A stretch of DNA of 64,000 nucleotides from Gemmatimonas phototrophica (lineage in GTDB: Bacteria; Gemmatimonadota; Gemmatimonadetes; Gemmatimonadales; Gemmatimonadaceae). Location: contig NZ_CP011454.1 of the NCBI RefSeq assembly GCF_000695095.2, positions 3,162,001-3,226,000 of the forward strand, given 5' to 3'. Below the pieces are notes generated by a model. That model did no database searches, had not been told where the DNA came from, and saw only the letters and a program-made list of their open reading frames with translations. Shown here one piece after another: positions 35,515-43,872 of this stretch (position 1 is the first letter of the stretch; the number at the start of each line of letters is the position of its first letter). A program made the position numbers and the translations under genes.

Positions 35515-38500
35515 GCGTCCACCGGGTGATGGTGTGCTTTGGGGCGCCGGGGATCCCGCGCTTCCAGCCACGCATAGAGGACCGGCAATACGAACAGCGT
35601 GAGCACCGTGCTGGTAACCAGCCCGCCAATCACCACACTGGCCAGCGGCCGCTGCACTTCGCTCCCGGGGCTCGTACTGAGAGCCATGGGGACAAACCCC
35701 AGACTGGCGACCAATGCCGTCATGAGCACCGGCCGCAGCCGGTCGGCCGCTCCCCGTATTACCCGTCCGGCCACCGTCTCATCTTCCGGATCGTCGCTCA
35801 GGCGCATGTGGTTGAGATGTTCCACCATGACCACACCATTGAGCACGGCAATGCCGAACAGCGCAATGAACCCGATGCTTGCCGAGAGACTGAGGTTGAG
35901 GCCACGTAGCCAGAGGGCGGCAATGCCACCCACCAGGGCAAACGGCACATTGGAAAGCACCAGCACCGCCTGCGACACTGACCGGAACGAGAGAAAGAGC
36001 AGTCCGAAAATCAGGACCAGCGCGAGAGGCACCACCACCGTGAGCCGCCCCATGGCCCGCTGCTGATTCTCATATTGCCCGCCCCACTCCAGGAACACGC
36101 CCGGCGGCAATTTCACCTCGCGGGCTATCCGGGTGCGTACTTCCTGCACGAAGCTGCCAAGGTCGCGACCACGCACATTGCTCAGCACCAGTGACCGACG
36201 TTGCGCATCCTCGTGGCCAATGAGTTCCGGGCCGGTGGTACTCTGCACATCGGCCACCGCCGTGAGCGGCAACAGTTCACCGCCCGGGGCGCGAATGGTG
36301 AGCCTACCAATCGCAGCGGCATCGGCACGATATGCATCGGGGGTGCGGACAACGATATCTACCCGCCGGAAGCCATCAATCAGTTCGGCGGCCTTCTGGG
36401 ACCCCATCGCCATATCCACGGCGTCACGCACATCCGCCACGGACAGGCCATACTGCGCCAAGGCTTCGCGCCGAATCTGCATGCGCACCTGCCCACTGCC
36501 GTCGGCGACTTCCACACCGACATCGGCATTGCCAGGCACGGTGGCGACAATGCGCAACAGCCGTTCGGCGATCGCCTGATTCTGGTCGAGATCGGGACCG
36601 ACCACCTTGATCCCCAGATCGGTCTTGATACCGCTCTCGGCCTCATCCAGACGCATGGCCAGCGGCTGCGTGAACGACACATCCAACCCCGGTACCACGC
36701 GCAACGCCGAGTCGAGCTTGGTTACCAGTTCTTCCGTGCTGGATGCCGACGTCCATTCGTCGCGCGGCTTGAGGATGACGTACATGTCCCCCTCAAAAAG
36801 TCCCATGGCTTCAGTAGCGAGATCGGGGCGTCCTTCCTTGGTGACCGTCGTGACGACTTCGGGGAACTGCTTCACGATGCGCTCCGCCGCCAACGACAGC
36901 CGGGTGGCATCTGCCAGATCCACGCTTGGCATGCGACGGGTGGTGATCAGAATGGAGCCCTCGTCCAACTTGGGCATGAACTCCGTGCCGATGCGTGTGA
37001 GCGAGGCGACCGCAATCACCACCAGAACCGCCGACACGACGACAATGGGCTGCGGACGCTGGAGCACACCGGCCAGCGCGCTCCGATACCGCTGCGTGAG
37101 TGAGACCATCCACTTGGCCGGTTCGCCGTGCCCTTCCCGTAGCGCCCAGCTCGACACGGCCGGCACGTAGGTAAGCGCCAGGAACAACGACCCCAACACC
37201 GCGCACACCACCGTGAACGCCATGGGCTTGAACATGCGCCCTTCCATGCCATCCAAGGTGAAGATGGGGATGTACACGGCCACGATGATGGCAATCCCGA
37301 ACAGGATGGGGCGTCCCACTTCGACGGCCGCGCGTTCAAAGAGCCCCTGCTTATTGGTCCCCGTGTGCGTCTCCATGCGGCGGATGAACCCTTCCACCAT
37401 CACCACGGAGGCATCCACTATGAGCCCGAAGTCGAGCGCCCCCAGACTCATGAGGTTGGCGCTATACCCGAACAGCGCCATCCCCACGAACGCGATGAGC
37501 ATGGAGATGGGGATGACGGAGGCCACAATGAGCGCCGCCCGCACGTTGCGCAGAAACAGGAAGAGCACCGCGATAACGAGCAGGCCACCTTCAACGAGGT
37601 TCTTGATGATGGTGTTGGTGGTACGCGCCACCAGGTCGGTCTGATCGTAGAACGGCACCACCTTCACGTGTGACGGCAACGAGGTCTTGATCTCCTCCAT
37701 GCGGACGCGCACGGCAGCGATGACCTTGCGGGAGTCGGCACCCTTGAGTTTGAGCACCATGCCGCTCACGACCTCTTCCTCACCATCCTTGGTCACGGCA
37801 CCGTTGCGTGGATGGGCGCCAAGGCGCACGGTGGCGACATCGCCCACACGCACCGGGGCACCGCGGTGCGACCCCACCACCACTCGCTCCACCTCCGCCG
37901 CCGACTCCACCCGTCCCAGTCCGCGCAGCGTGTAGCGCTCTCCGTTCTGCTCAAGATAGCTGCCACCGAACGCCAGCGTGTTGTTCGCGAGCGCGTTGTG
38001 CACATCCACGACCGTGTGCTGATAGCCCGCCAGCCGGACCGGATCGACAATGACTTCCACCCGCTCCGTGAGCCCGCCCCAGGAGTTCACTTCACTGACA
38101 CCGGGCACCGTGCGCAGCCGCGGACGCACGACGTAGTCGTGCAGGGTTTTTAGCTGCGCGAGGGAGAGCGAATCGCTGGTGAGCACGTACTGATACAGCT
38201 CGCCCATGGGCGTGGAGACCGGCCCGAGCGCCGGCTCAATGCCCACGGGCAGCGCGCCCTTGGCGTCCGACAGTCGCTGCTGTACCAGCTGCCGTGCGAA
38301 GTACACATCCACGTTGTCGGGGAACGGCACCGTCACCAGAGACAGTCCGAACTTGGACACCGAACGCACGCCTTCCGCTCCCGGCACCCCCATGAGCCCG
38401 GACTCGATGGGATACGTGACCAACCGTTCCACTTCTTCCGGCGCCATCCCGGGCGCGACGGTGATGACTTCCACCCGCGTACCAGTGAGATCAGGGAAGG

Positions 38501-38609
38501 CATCGAACGGAATGTGCTGCAGCGCGTACAGGCCGGCGGTCATCAGGGCAAGCGTGAAGCCCACCACCACGCCGCGTCTTCGCAGCGCAAAATGAATCAG
38601 CGATTTCAT
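35496..38609 (-). CDS. czcA: Heavy-metal efflux RND transporter, inner-membrane pump (CzcA/CusA family)
   Basis: The 1037-residue protein has twelve transmembrane helices and two large periplasmic loops. In helix 4 it has the HME-RND signature DFGLIVDASVVMVE (about residues 393-406), whose acidic residues relay protons. The N-terminus FPDLTGTRVEVITVAPGMAPEEVE and GVPGAEGVRSVSKFGLSLVTV are typical of CzcA/CusA. It drives metal cations from periplasm or cytoplasm to the outside with the adaptor and outer-membrane protein encoded just upstream. Which metal (Co/Zn/Cd versus Cu/Ag) is not certain; the helix-4 pattern favours divalent cations. It closes the operon order C-B-A, starting 3 bases after the adaptor stop. 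Confidence 0.9.
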   Translation of the reverse strand: MKSLIHFALRRRGVVVGFTLALMTAGLYALQHIPFDAFPDLTGTRVEVITVAPGMAPEEVERLVTYPIESGLMGVPGAEGVRSVSKFGLSLVTVPFPDNVDVYFARQLVQQRLSDAKGALPVGIEPALGPVSTPMGELYQYVLTSDSLSLAQLKTLHDYVVRPRLRTVPGVSEVNSWGGLTERVEVIVDPVRLAGYQHTVVDVHNALANNTLAFGGSYLEQNGERYTLRGLGRVESAAEVERVVVGSHRGAPVRVGDVATVRLGAHPRNGAVTKDGEEEVVSGMVLKLKGADSRKVIAAVRVRMEEIKTSLPSHVKVVPFYDQTDLVARTTNTIIKNLVEGGLLVIAVLFLFLRNVRAALIVASVIPISMLIAFVGMALFGYSANLMSLGALDFGLIVDASVVMVEGFIRRMETHTGTNKQGLFERAAVEVGRPILFGIAIIVAVYIPIFTLDGMEGRMFKPMAFTVVCAVLGSLFLALTYVPAVSSWALREGHGEPAKWMVSLTQRYRSALAGVLQRPQPIVVVSAVLVVIAVASLTRIGTEFMPKLDEGSILITTRRMPSVDLADATRLSLAAERIVKQFPEVVTTVTKEGRPDLATEAMGLFEGDMYVILKPRDEWTSASSTEELVTKLDSALRVVPGLDVSFTQPLAMRLDEAESGIKTDLGIKVVGPDLDQNQAIAERLLRIVATVPGNADVGVEVADGSGQVRMQIRREALAQYGLSVADVRDAVDMAMGSQKAAELIDGFRRVDIVVRTPDAYRADAAAIGRLTIRAPGGELLPLTAVADVQSTTGPELIGHEDAQRRSLVLSNVRGRDLGSFVQEVRTRIAREVKLPPGVFLEWGGQYENQQRAMGRLTVVVPLALVLIFGLLFLSFRSVSQAVLVLSNVPFALVGGIAALWLRGLNLSLSASIGFIALFGIAVLNGVVMVEHLNHMRLSDDPEDETVAGRVIRGAADRLRPVLMTALVASLGFVPMALSTSPGSEVQRPLASVVIGGLVTSTVLTLFVLPVLYAWLEARDPRRPKAHHHPVDAKPAIA

Positions 38610-38612
38610 GTG

Positions 38613-39857
38613 CTACTCCCCGCCGCCGGCACCACGGCGCTTGAGCAGCTCCGCCTTGGCGATGGCGGCACCACGCACCACCACCGCCGTGCCCTCCGGA
38701 AGGCCCGACAGCAGTTCCACGCGCTCCGCGTTTCGCCGTCCCACTCGCACCGGCATCGCCTTGATGAACAGTCCTTCGCCGCGCGGTTCCGACGCAAACA
38801 CCACCGTATCGCCCTCCAGCGCCTGGACGGCACCGGCGGGGACGGTGAGTGCCGAGGTGGTACCGCTGCCGCTGATATCCGCCTGAACAAATGTTTCGGC
38901 ACGCCCCACCGTTTTGCCTCGGCGCGTAGCGATGATTTGCACCATGCGCGTGAGCGTATCCACCGTGGGGGCCACGCGGGTTACCACGGCATCGAAGTGC
39001 TCCCCGGGGACCTCGGTGAGCGTATAGCGTACCGTAGCGCCCGTCTGAATACCCACCGCCTGCTGCTCCGGCACGTGCATTTCGATCTGCAGCTTCTCCG
39101 GGCTTCCGACGGTGACCAGCGGTGTGCCGGGGAGCACCACCGTGCCGGGCTGCGCCTCCCGTGAGGTGACCATGCCGGCAATCGGGGTGCGGATAATGAC
39201 ATCATGTTCGTCGGCACCTGCGGGCAGAGGGCCCAGGCCGGCCAGGTGTTCCACCAGCGCCCGCGCCCGGTCACGCTCGGCGACCGCCTGATCGTAGTTG
39301 GCGAGCGCAACCCGCTGCGCCACGTCCGCCCGTTCCAGTTCTGCCCGGGACATGGCTTTGTTGTCAAAGAGGCGTTTCGCCCGCGCGGCGGCCGTGATCG
39401 CCAGATCGCGTTCTGCTTCCATGGCGCTCACGCGCGCGGTGCCGCTGGCGAGGCTGCTGCGCGCGTCCATGATCTCGTGGCTGTGAATCATCACCAGCGC
39501 CTGCCCGGCAGAAACGCGATCGCCCACCCGCACCGTGACGTGCGTAATACGCCCCTCCGTAATGGAGCCAATGGTTTCGAGGCTGTTGGGATCCAGCTCC
39601 AGGCGCCCCGGGACGGTAACCGAGGCTCGCCAGGGCGCGGTGCGCGCGGTATCGATGGAGAGCCCGGCGATCTTGACGGCCTCCGCCGAGAGCGTGGCGC
39701 TGTCGAGCGTGGCCATCGATGCGGCCTCCGCGGCCGCATCGCCAGCAGGCGCCGACTCGGTACCTCCACACGCGTACAATGTGGCGACCGAGAGCATCAG
39801 CATCGTGCCGATGGCGGGACGCGCCACCTTCGTTGAACGGAATGACAGAACAGGCAT
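38613..39857 (-). CDS. czcB: Metal efflux periplasmic adaptor (CzcB-like lipoprotein)
   Basis: The 414-residue protein has a signal with lipobox LYAC (Cys 30), so it should be lipid-anchored. It shows the membrane-fusion pattern: barrel strand VPGRLELDPNSLETIGSITEG, lipoyl half GRITHVTVRVGDRVSAGQALVMIHSHE, a helical hairpin of about 85 residues, the second lipoyl half RTPIAGMVTSREAQPGTVV, and a beta-barrel plus membrane-proximal domain. It joins the RND pump to the TolC-like channel. No His-rich metal-binding tail of classical CzcB is seen. Tight spacing (2-3 bases) on both sides shows one operon. Confidence 0.88.
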   Translation of the reverse strand: MPVLSFRSTKVARPAIGTMLMLSVATLYACGGTESAPAGDAAAEAASMATLDSATLSAEAVKIAGLSIDTARTAPWRASVTVPGRLELDPNSLETIGSITEGRITHVTVRVGDRVSAGQALVMIHSHEIMDARSSLASGTARVSAMEAERDLAITAAARAKRLFDNKAMSRAELERADVAQRVALANYDQAVAERDRARALVEHLAGLGPLPAGADEHDVIIRTPIAGMVTSREAQPGTVVLPGTPLVTVGSPEKLQIEMHVPEQQAVGIQTGATVRYTLTEVPGEHFDAVVTRVAPTVDTLTRMVQIIATRRGKTVGRAETFVQADISGSGTTSALTVPAGAVQALEGDTVVFASEPRGEGLFIKAMPVRVGRRNAERVELLSGLPEGTAVVVRGAAIAKAELLKRRGAGGGE

Positions 39858-39859
39858 GA

Positions 39860-41143
39860 TCAGCGACCAGAGGGAGTCGAAGCGAGCACAGGGAGATCCA
39901 ACGGGCTGTCGGCGTGCAGCCGGGCCCCGAGCGATCGTTCAAGTTCGAGCCGGGCCATCCAGGCATCACCGGCCCAGCGGAGCTGCGCCTGCATGGCGTC
40001 GGCGGCAGCACGCTCGGCGTCGAGCAGCTCCGTCAGCGTGATGTGCCCTTCGCGGTATGACAGGCGGGCAATCCGTGCCACGTCAGCGCCGCGCGCGTCA
40101 AAGGTTCCCGCGTCGAGCGCCGCCGATTGCACCTCCCGGTAGTGTTGCAGTGCACTCAGCACACCACCCTGCACCACCCGCAGCAGATCGTCACGCCACA
40201 CGCGGGCCTCATTCAGTTGCCCGGTTGCCCGCTGACGCGCGCCACTATTGCGATTGAACACCGGCATGGGCATGGCCAGCCCAACCTGACCCGTCATGAA
40301 TCCGCCAGTTTCCTTGGTTCCGCCCTGGAGTTGCACTTCTCCCAACACGCCGCGGTGTTCGGCTGTAAGGCGGCGCTGGGCTTCCTGCACCGCCGCCTCG
40401 CGGGCGCGCACTTCGGCCCGATGCGTGAGGGCTGCACTGACGGCCGTGGCGGAATCCGGCGCGCTGGGGAGCGTGGGCGCCTGGATGGCCGCGACCAGTG
40501 GGAGTTGCGTGTCGGATACGCCCAGCAAACGGGCCAGCTCTGTGCGGGCCACGATGGCCTCATTGCGCGCGCTCACCAGGGCCACCCGCGCGCGGTCTGC
40601 CTCCAGCGACGTGCGCAGGCCCACGGCCTCGCTCACGAGTCCTTCGCGCAGACGCTCATTATCCACCCGGGCGATCTCCCGCAGCGCGTCATGCTGCTGC
40701 GTGACGATCTCGAGGGTGCCGAGCGCGGAGGCGGCGCGCAGCCAGGCGCGTGCCACGGTCAGTTCCGCATCGCGCTGGTCGGCGCTGGCGTCGGCAGTGA
40801 CCCGCTGTCGGCCAGCCGCGGCCGCCTGACGCAAGGCGAGGCGACGGCCAGAGAAATCAAAGGGGAGGTAAACGGTGGCAAAGATGTCCGGCTGCAGCGG
40901 ACTGCCAAGATTTTCCCGCCGCCATTCGATACTCGGGTTCATCCACTGTGTGGATTCGCCAACCTGCCCCAGCCCTACTTGCCGACGGGCATCGGTCATT
41001 TTGCGGAGCGGTCCGGATTGTCGGGCCACAGCGAGGGCCTCCGGCAATCCCAACGTGGATTGCGCCTGGAGTGGCGAGGGGGCGCCGGCAGCGAGCAGCA
41101 GCGTGGCAACGGCCACAGTGGGCAGTACACGGATCGCAGACAT
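39860..41143 (-). CDS. czcC: TolC-like outer-membrane efflux protein (CzcC-like)
   Basis: The 427-residue protein (ATG 41143) begins with a signal peptide (VLPTVAVATLLLAAGAPSPLQAQ, cleaved after AQA-like site near 26) and has two repeats of the outer-membrane factor fold with long amphipathic helices, for example LRQAAAAGRQRVTADASADQ and ARQRATGQLNEARVWRDDLL. It should form the trimeric outer-membrane duct of the metal efflux complex. An ATG eight codons upstream (41167) is possible but adds residues before the signal. It is the first gene of the operon; a direct-repeat operator candidate lies just upstream. Confidence 0.85.
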   Translation of the reverse strand: MSAIRVLPTVAVATLLLAAGAPSPLQAQSTLGLPEALAVARQSGPLRKMTDARRQVGLGQVGESTQWMNPSIEWRRENLGSPLQPDIFATVYLPFDFSGRRLALRQAAAAGRQRVTADASADQRDAELTVARAWLRAASALGTLEIVTQQHDALREIARVDNERLREGLVSEAVGLRTSLEADRARVALVSARNEAIVARTELARLLGVSDTQLPLVAAIQAPTLPSAPDSATAVSAALTHRAEVRAREAAVQEAQRRLTAEHRGVLGEVQLQGGTKETGGFMTGQVGLAMPMPVFNRNSGARQRATGQLNEARVWRDDLLRVVQGGVLSALQHYREVQSAALDAGTFDARGADVARIARLSYREGHITLTELLDAERAAADAMQAQLRWAGDAWMARLELERSLGARLHADSPLDLPVLASTPSGR

Positions 41144-41165
41144 GGGACCAACGTACGGTCTGTAC

Positions 41166-41183
41166 ATGAATGCTTCGTGAACT
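41166..41183 (-). promoter_or_regulatory. Candidate response-regulator site upstream of czcC
   Basis: ATGAATG (41166-41172) and GTGAACT (41177-41183) start 11 bases apart, one helical turn, and resemble the two ATGAATC half-sites upstream of the response regulator gene at 43839-43856. OmpR-type regulators bind such direct repeats. The site is 23 bases upstream of the czcC start. Confidence 0.4.
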
Positions 41184-41310
41184 GGTGCGTACGCCGGGAT
41201 TGCACTCCGCCGTGCGTTCCTGCGCCGGTCGCAGTATCACATGCCCGGTCGGCAGCGGCGAAAACGACGGTTGGCCGTGCGATTAGTCACAAGGAAGCAA
41301 CATACTTGTT

Positions 41311-41337
41311 TAAGTACTGGTCGTTCCAAGCCGATGA
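41311..41337 (+). promoter_or_regulatory. Sigma-28 (FliA)-like promoter of fliS homologue
   Basis: TAAG (41311-41314), a 15-base spacer and GCCGATGA (41330-41337) match the flagellar sigma-28 consensus TAAA-N15-GCCGATAA at 10 of 12 positions with the exact spacing. Transcription would start about 41344, downstream of an ATG at 41339 and upstream of the ATG at 41408. Confidence 0.55.
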
Positions 41338-41407
41338 AATGGGAGAGGCGACGACTCCGCCTTTCGAAATTCCCCCAGCTCCCTATGCCGTGCCTGTCCC
41401 GACGCCC

Positions 41408-41743
41408 ATGTTTACGAACGCGGTGATCGATGCCGATCGCCAGGCTCCTGATCCACTCTCCCTGCTCGTCCGCGCCTATGATCGCGCGATTCGGGCCTGC
41501 GAGACGTTTGATCATCGGGGGGCCATTGCGTCCATCTCTGTCCTCCGGGACGCCCTCGACCTCGATTCCCCCGCGTCCCGCAGCTTCGACTCCCTGTACA
41601 AGTGGTGTCTCGAGCGTGTTGATGCGCACGATTTCATGGGTGCGGCGCAATGCCTGCGAACGCTCCGCGACGCATGGCGCCGGGCCAGCCAGCCTTCACC
41701 GCTGGTCAGTCCTTCGACCTGGGACGACCTGCCCATCTGCTGA
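41408..41743 (+). CDS. FliS-like flagellar export chaperone (orphan)
   Basis: The 111-residue protein matches FliS in layout: DPLSLLVRAYDRAIRACE (FliS helix 1, LIxxLYxxxIxxxxxA), GAIASISVLRDALDLDS, then FDSLYKWCLERVDAHDFMGAAQCLRTLRDAW, here quoted in part as LRTLRDAWRRA, the conserved end of FliS. FliS holds flagellin monomers in the cytoplasm before export. I choose ATG 41408 because an upstream in-frame ATG (41339) would lie inside the predicted sigma-28 promoter. The N-terminus is therefore somewhat short. No other flagellar gene is in the window; it sits between the metal efflux operon and its likely sensor kinase. Confidence 0.65.
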   Translation: MFTNAVIDADRQAPDPLSLLVRAYDRAIRACETFDHRGAIASISVLRDALDLDSPASRSFDSLYKWCLERVDAHDFMGAAQCLRTLRDAWRRASQPSPLVSPSTWDDLPIC

Positions 41744-41766
41744 ACAGGGCGCGGCGCGCACCGGCA

Positions 41767-43143
41767 TCAGGTGGCCGGGACCGCCAGAGGCAACGCCACG
41801 GTAAAGCGGGCACCGCCCAGGTCACTCCGGTCCACGAGAATATCGCCGGCATGCCGCCGCACAATCCAGGCGGCAATGGCGAGACCGAGACCGCTCCCAT
41901 CCGCCCGCCGGTGGCGCGCGGACTCCGCTCGATAAAATCGGTCGAAGATACGGCCGCGGTCTTCGGTAGCCACGCCGGGGCCATCGTCTTCCACGGTGAA
42001 GATGGCACGCCCGTTCTGCGGACGCACCGACAGACGAACAGTTCCCGCCACGGCGCCATAGCGTAGCGCGTTATCCACGAGCACGCCGCAGAGTCGCGCG
42101 AGCAAGGTGGCATCGCCCTCGATGGGCGTTTCTTCGAGCGCGTTCACTTCCAGACGCACCCCGAGTTGCTGTGCCTGCGGTTGCCACCGCGGGATTTCGT
42201 CCGCAATGAGGTCATCGAGAAACAGCCGCGAGGCGTTCGTCATGACCTCGTCGCCCGTTGCGTCGGCGCGCGCCAGCTGCAGCAATTCATCCACCTGATG
42301 GGTCACGGCGCGGAGTTCACAGTCGAGCGCCGAGAGAATATCCTCCCGCTCGGCCACGGTGGGCACGTGCGCGGCCGACAACAGCGCCAATTCCACGCGG
42401 GCGCGCATGCGCGCAATGGGGGTGCGAAGTTCGTGGGCGGCGTCCGCGAGAAATTGCCGCTGTTGCGTGAGCGCGCCGTCGAGGCGATCGAGCAGGGCGT
42501 TGAAGCGCGTCCCCAGCCGTCCCAGCTCATCGTCAGGATCGCTGATAGGCAATCGCGCCCCGCTCGCCGGCGCAATGCGCGCGGCGGCGGCCGCCATGCG
42601 ACGTACCGGCTCCAGCGTTCGGCCCGTCAGCCACCAGCCGGCAATGGCCGCCGCGAGCACCAGCAGCGGAATTCCAAAGAGAAACCACCGATCAATGCGT
42701 CCCTGGAGGCCCTGCATATTGGCCAGACTGGCATCCACTTCCACCTGCCACCCTGGCGCCAGATCAGGGTCGAGCGGAAAGCGCACCGACTGGAGCGGCG
42801 TAGCGATCGATTTCACCTGCGCGCGCGGCATCCGCGTGCGCGTGCGGAACAGGGTGCCATCGGGTCGCCGGTAGCGAATGATGCGATCCTCGAAGACCAG
42901 TTCACCGGAGATATGCGTGAGCGTGGCGTCGATGGTGCGGTACTCATTCACTTCCGTGCGGAAGAACTGGGTGACCAGTCCGGCGGATGCGCGCACCGAC
43001 TCCTCAAATTCCCGCTCGAGGGTGGCTCGCAGGGCAAAGCGCAGCACCGTGGCCGCACTCACCAGTACCAGCAGCAGGGTCGCCGCATACAGCACCGTGA
43101 AGCGCAACCGGATGCGTGGACGACTCACATCGCGGGGCATCAC
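41767..43143 (-). CDS. Sensor histidine kinase, probably metal-responsive
   Basis: The 458-residue protein has TM1 (13-35), a periplasmic sensor region of about 115 residues, TM2 (153-173), a HAMP segment, the dimerisation/phosphoacceptor helix with H237 in DAAHELRTPIARMR, and an ATPase domain with N-box DNALRYGAV, G1 DDGPGV and G2 GSGLGLAIA. It should phosphorylate the response regulator encoded upstream with an ATGA overlap. Position beside czcCBA suggests a CusS/CzcS-type metal sensor, but no obvious His/Met metal cluster is seen in the sensor domain. The gene is convergent with fliS, with 23 bases between stops. Confidence 0.88.
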   Translation of the reverse strand: MMPRDVSRPRIRLRFTVLYAATLLLVLVSAATVLRFALRATLEREFEESVRASAGLVTQFFRTEVNEYRTIDATLTHISGELVFEDRIIRYRRPDGTLFRTRTRMPRAQVKSIATPLQSVRFPLDPDLAPGWQVEVDASLANMQGLQGRIDRWFLFGIPLLVLAAAIAGWWLTGRTLEPVRRMAAAAARIAPASGARLPISDPDDELGRLGTRFNALLDRLDGALTQQRQFLADAAHELRTPIARMRARVELALLSAAHVPTVAEREDILSALDCELRAVTHQVDELLQLARADATGDEVMTNASRLFLDDLIADEIPRWQPQAQQLGVRLEVNALEETPIEGDATLLARLCGVLVDNALRYGAVAGTVRLSVRPQNGRAIFTVEDDGPGVATEDRGRIFDRFYRAESARHRRADGSGLGLAIAAWIVRRHAGDILVDRSDLGGARFTVALPLAVPAT

Positions 43144-43817
43144 TCGCGCGGTGGGGCCAGGCGGTACCCGGCACCGCGCACCGTACTGAGGAGCGGTTCG
43201 TCGTGCGGGCCGTCCACTTTCCGTCGCAAGCGGGCGATGTAGACGTCAATCACGTTGCTCATGGGGTCGAAATTGTCGTCCCATGCATGTTCACCAATGA
43301 ATTCCCGGGTCAGCACCCGGCCGGAGGCGCGCATGAGCACCTCAAGGACGGCAAACTCCTTGGTGGTCAGGGTGATCTCGCGTGCGCCCCGACGGGCTTC
43401 CCGGGTGGCCGGATCGAGAATGAGGTCACTGACCTGCAGTCGGGTAGGAGCCGCGTGATCGGGACGACGCAACAGGGCGCGCACGCGGGCCACGAGTTCG
43501 CCAAGGGCGTAAGGTTTGACGAGGTAGTCGTCCGCGCCGAGATCAAGCCCGGCGATGCGGTCGTCCACCCCGTCACGCGCCGTGGCCATGAGGATGCGGG
43601 GGGCTGGCACCCGGGCCCGAAACACCGTGCAGAGGGCAAAGCCATCGTCGTCGGGGAGACGAATATCCAGAATCACGGCATCATATGGGCTGACGGCAGC
43701 CAGTTCGCGCGCCATCTTCCCCGTAGCGGCGGGATCAACGGCAAAGCCCGTTGCCCGGAGGTATGCCGTTGCGCTCTCACGCAGCGTATCGTCGTCTTCC
43801 ACCAGGAGCACACGCAT
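43140..43817 (-). CDS. OmpR-family response regulator
   Basis: The 225-residue protein has a receiver domain with acidic pocket (VEDDD, 7-10), phosphoacceptor D51 (ILDIRLP), the conserved Thr/Ser region and K near 100 (LVKPYALGEL). A C-terminal winged helix follows with EITLTTKEFAVLEVLMRASGRVLTRE and VIDVYIARLRRKVD. It should activate or repress the adjacent czcCBA genes and itself. ATGAATC direct repeats upstream of both transcription units support that. Its stop overlaps the kinase start. Confidence 0.92.
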   Translation of the reverse strand: MRVLLVEDDDTLRESATAYLRATGFAVDPAATGKMARELAAVSPYDAVILDIRLPDDDGFALCTVFRARVPAPRILMATARDGVDDRIAGLDLGADDYLVKPYALGELVARVRALLRRPDHAAPTRLQVSDLILDPATREARRGAREITLTTKEFAVLEVLMRASGRVLTREFIGEHAWDDNFDPMSNVIDVYIARLRRKVDGPHDEPLLSTVRGAGYRLAPPRE

Positions 43818-43838
43818 GCCTGTAATCTACGATGCGAG

Positions 43839-43856
43839 ATGAATCACGCATGAATC
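43839..43856. promoter_or_regulatory. Direct-repeat operator candidate, 11-bp period
   Basis: Two exact ATGAATC units at 43839-43845 and 43850-43856, start-to-start 11 bases, lie between the response regulator and the divergent patatin gene. This is the arrangement bound by OmpR-type dimers, so autoregulation is likely; a related pair lies upstream of czcC. Confidence 0.5.
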
Positions 43857-43872
43857 GTGAGGGAGAACGACG

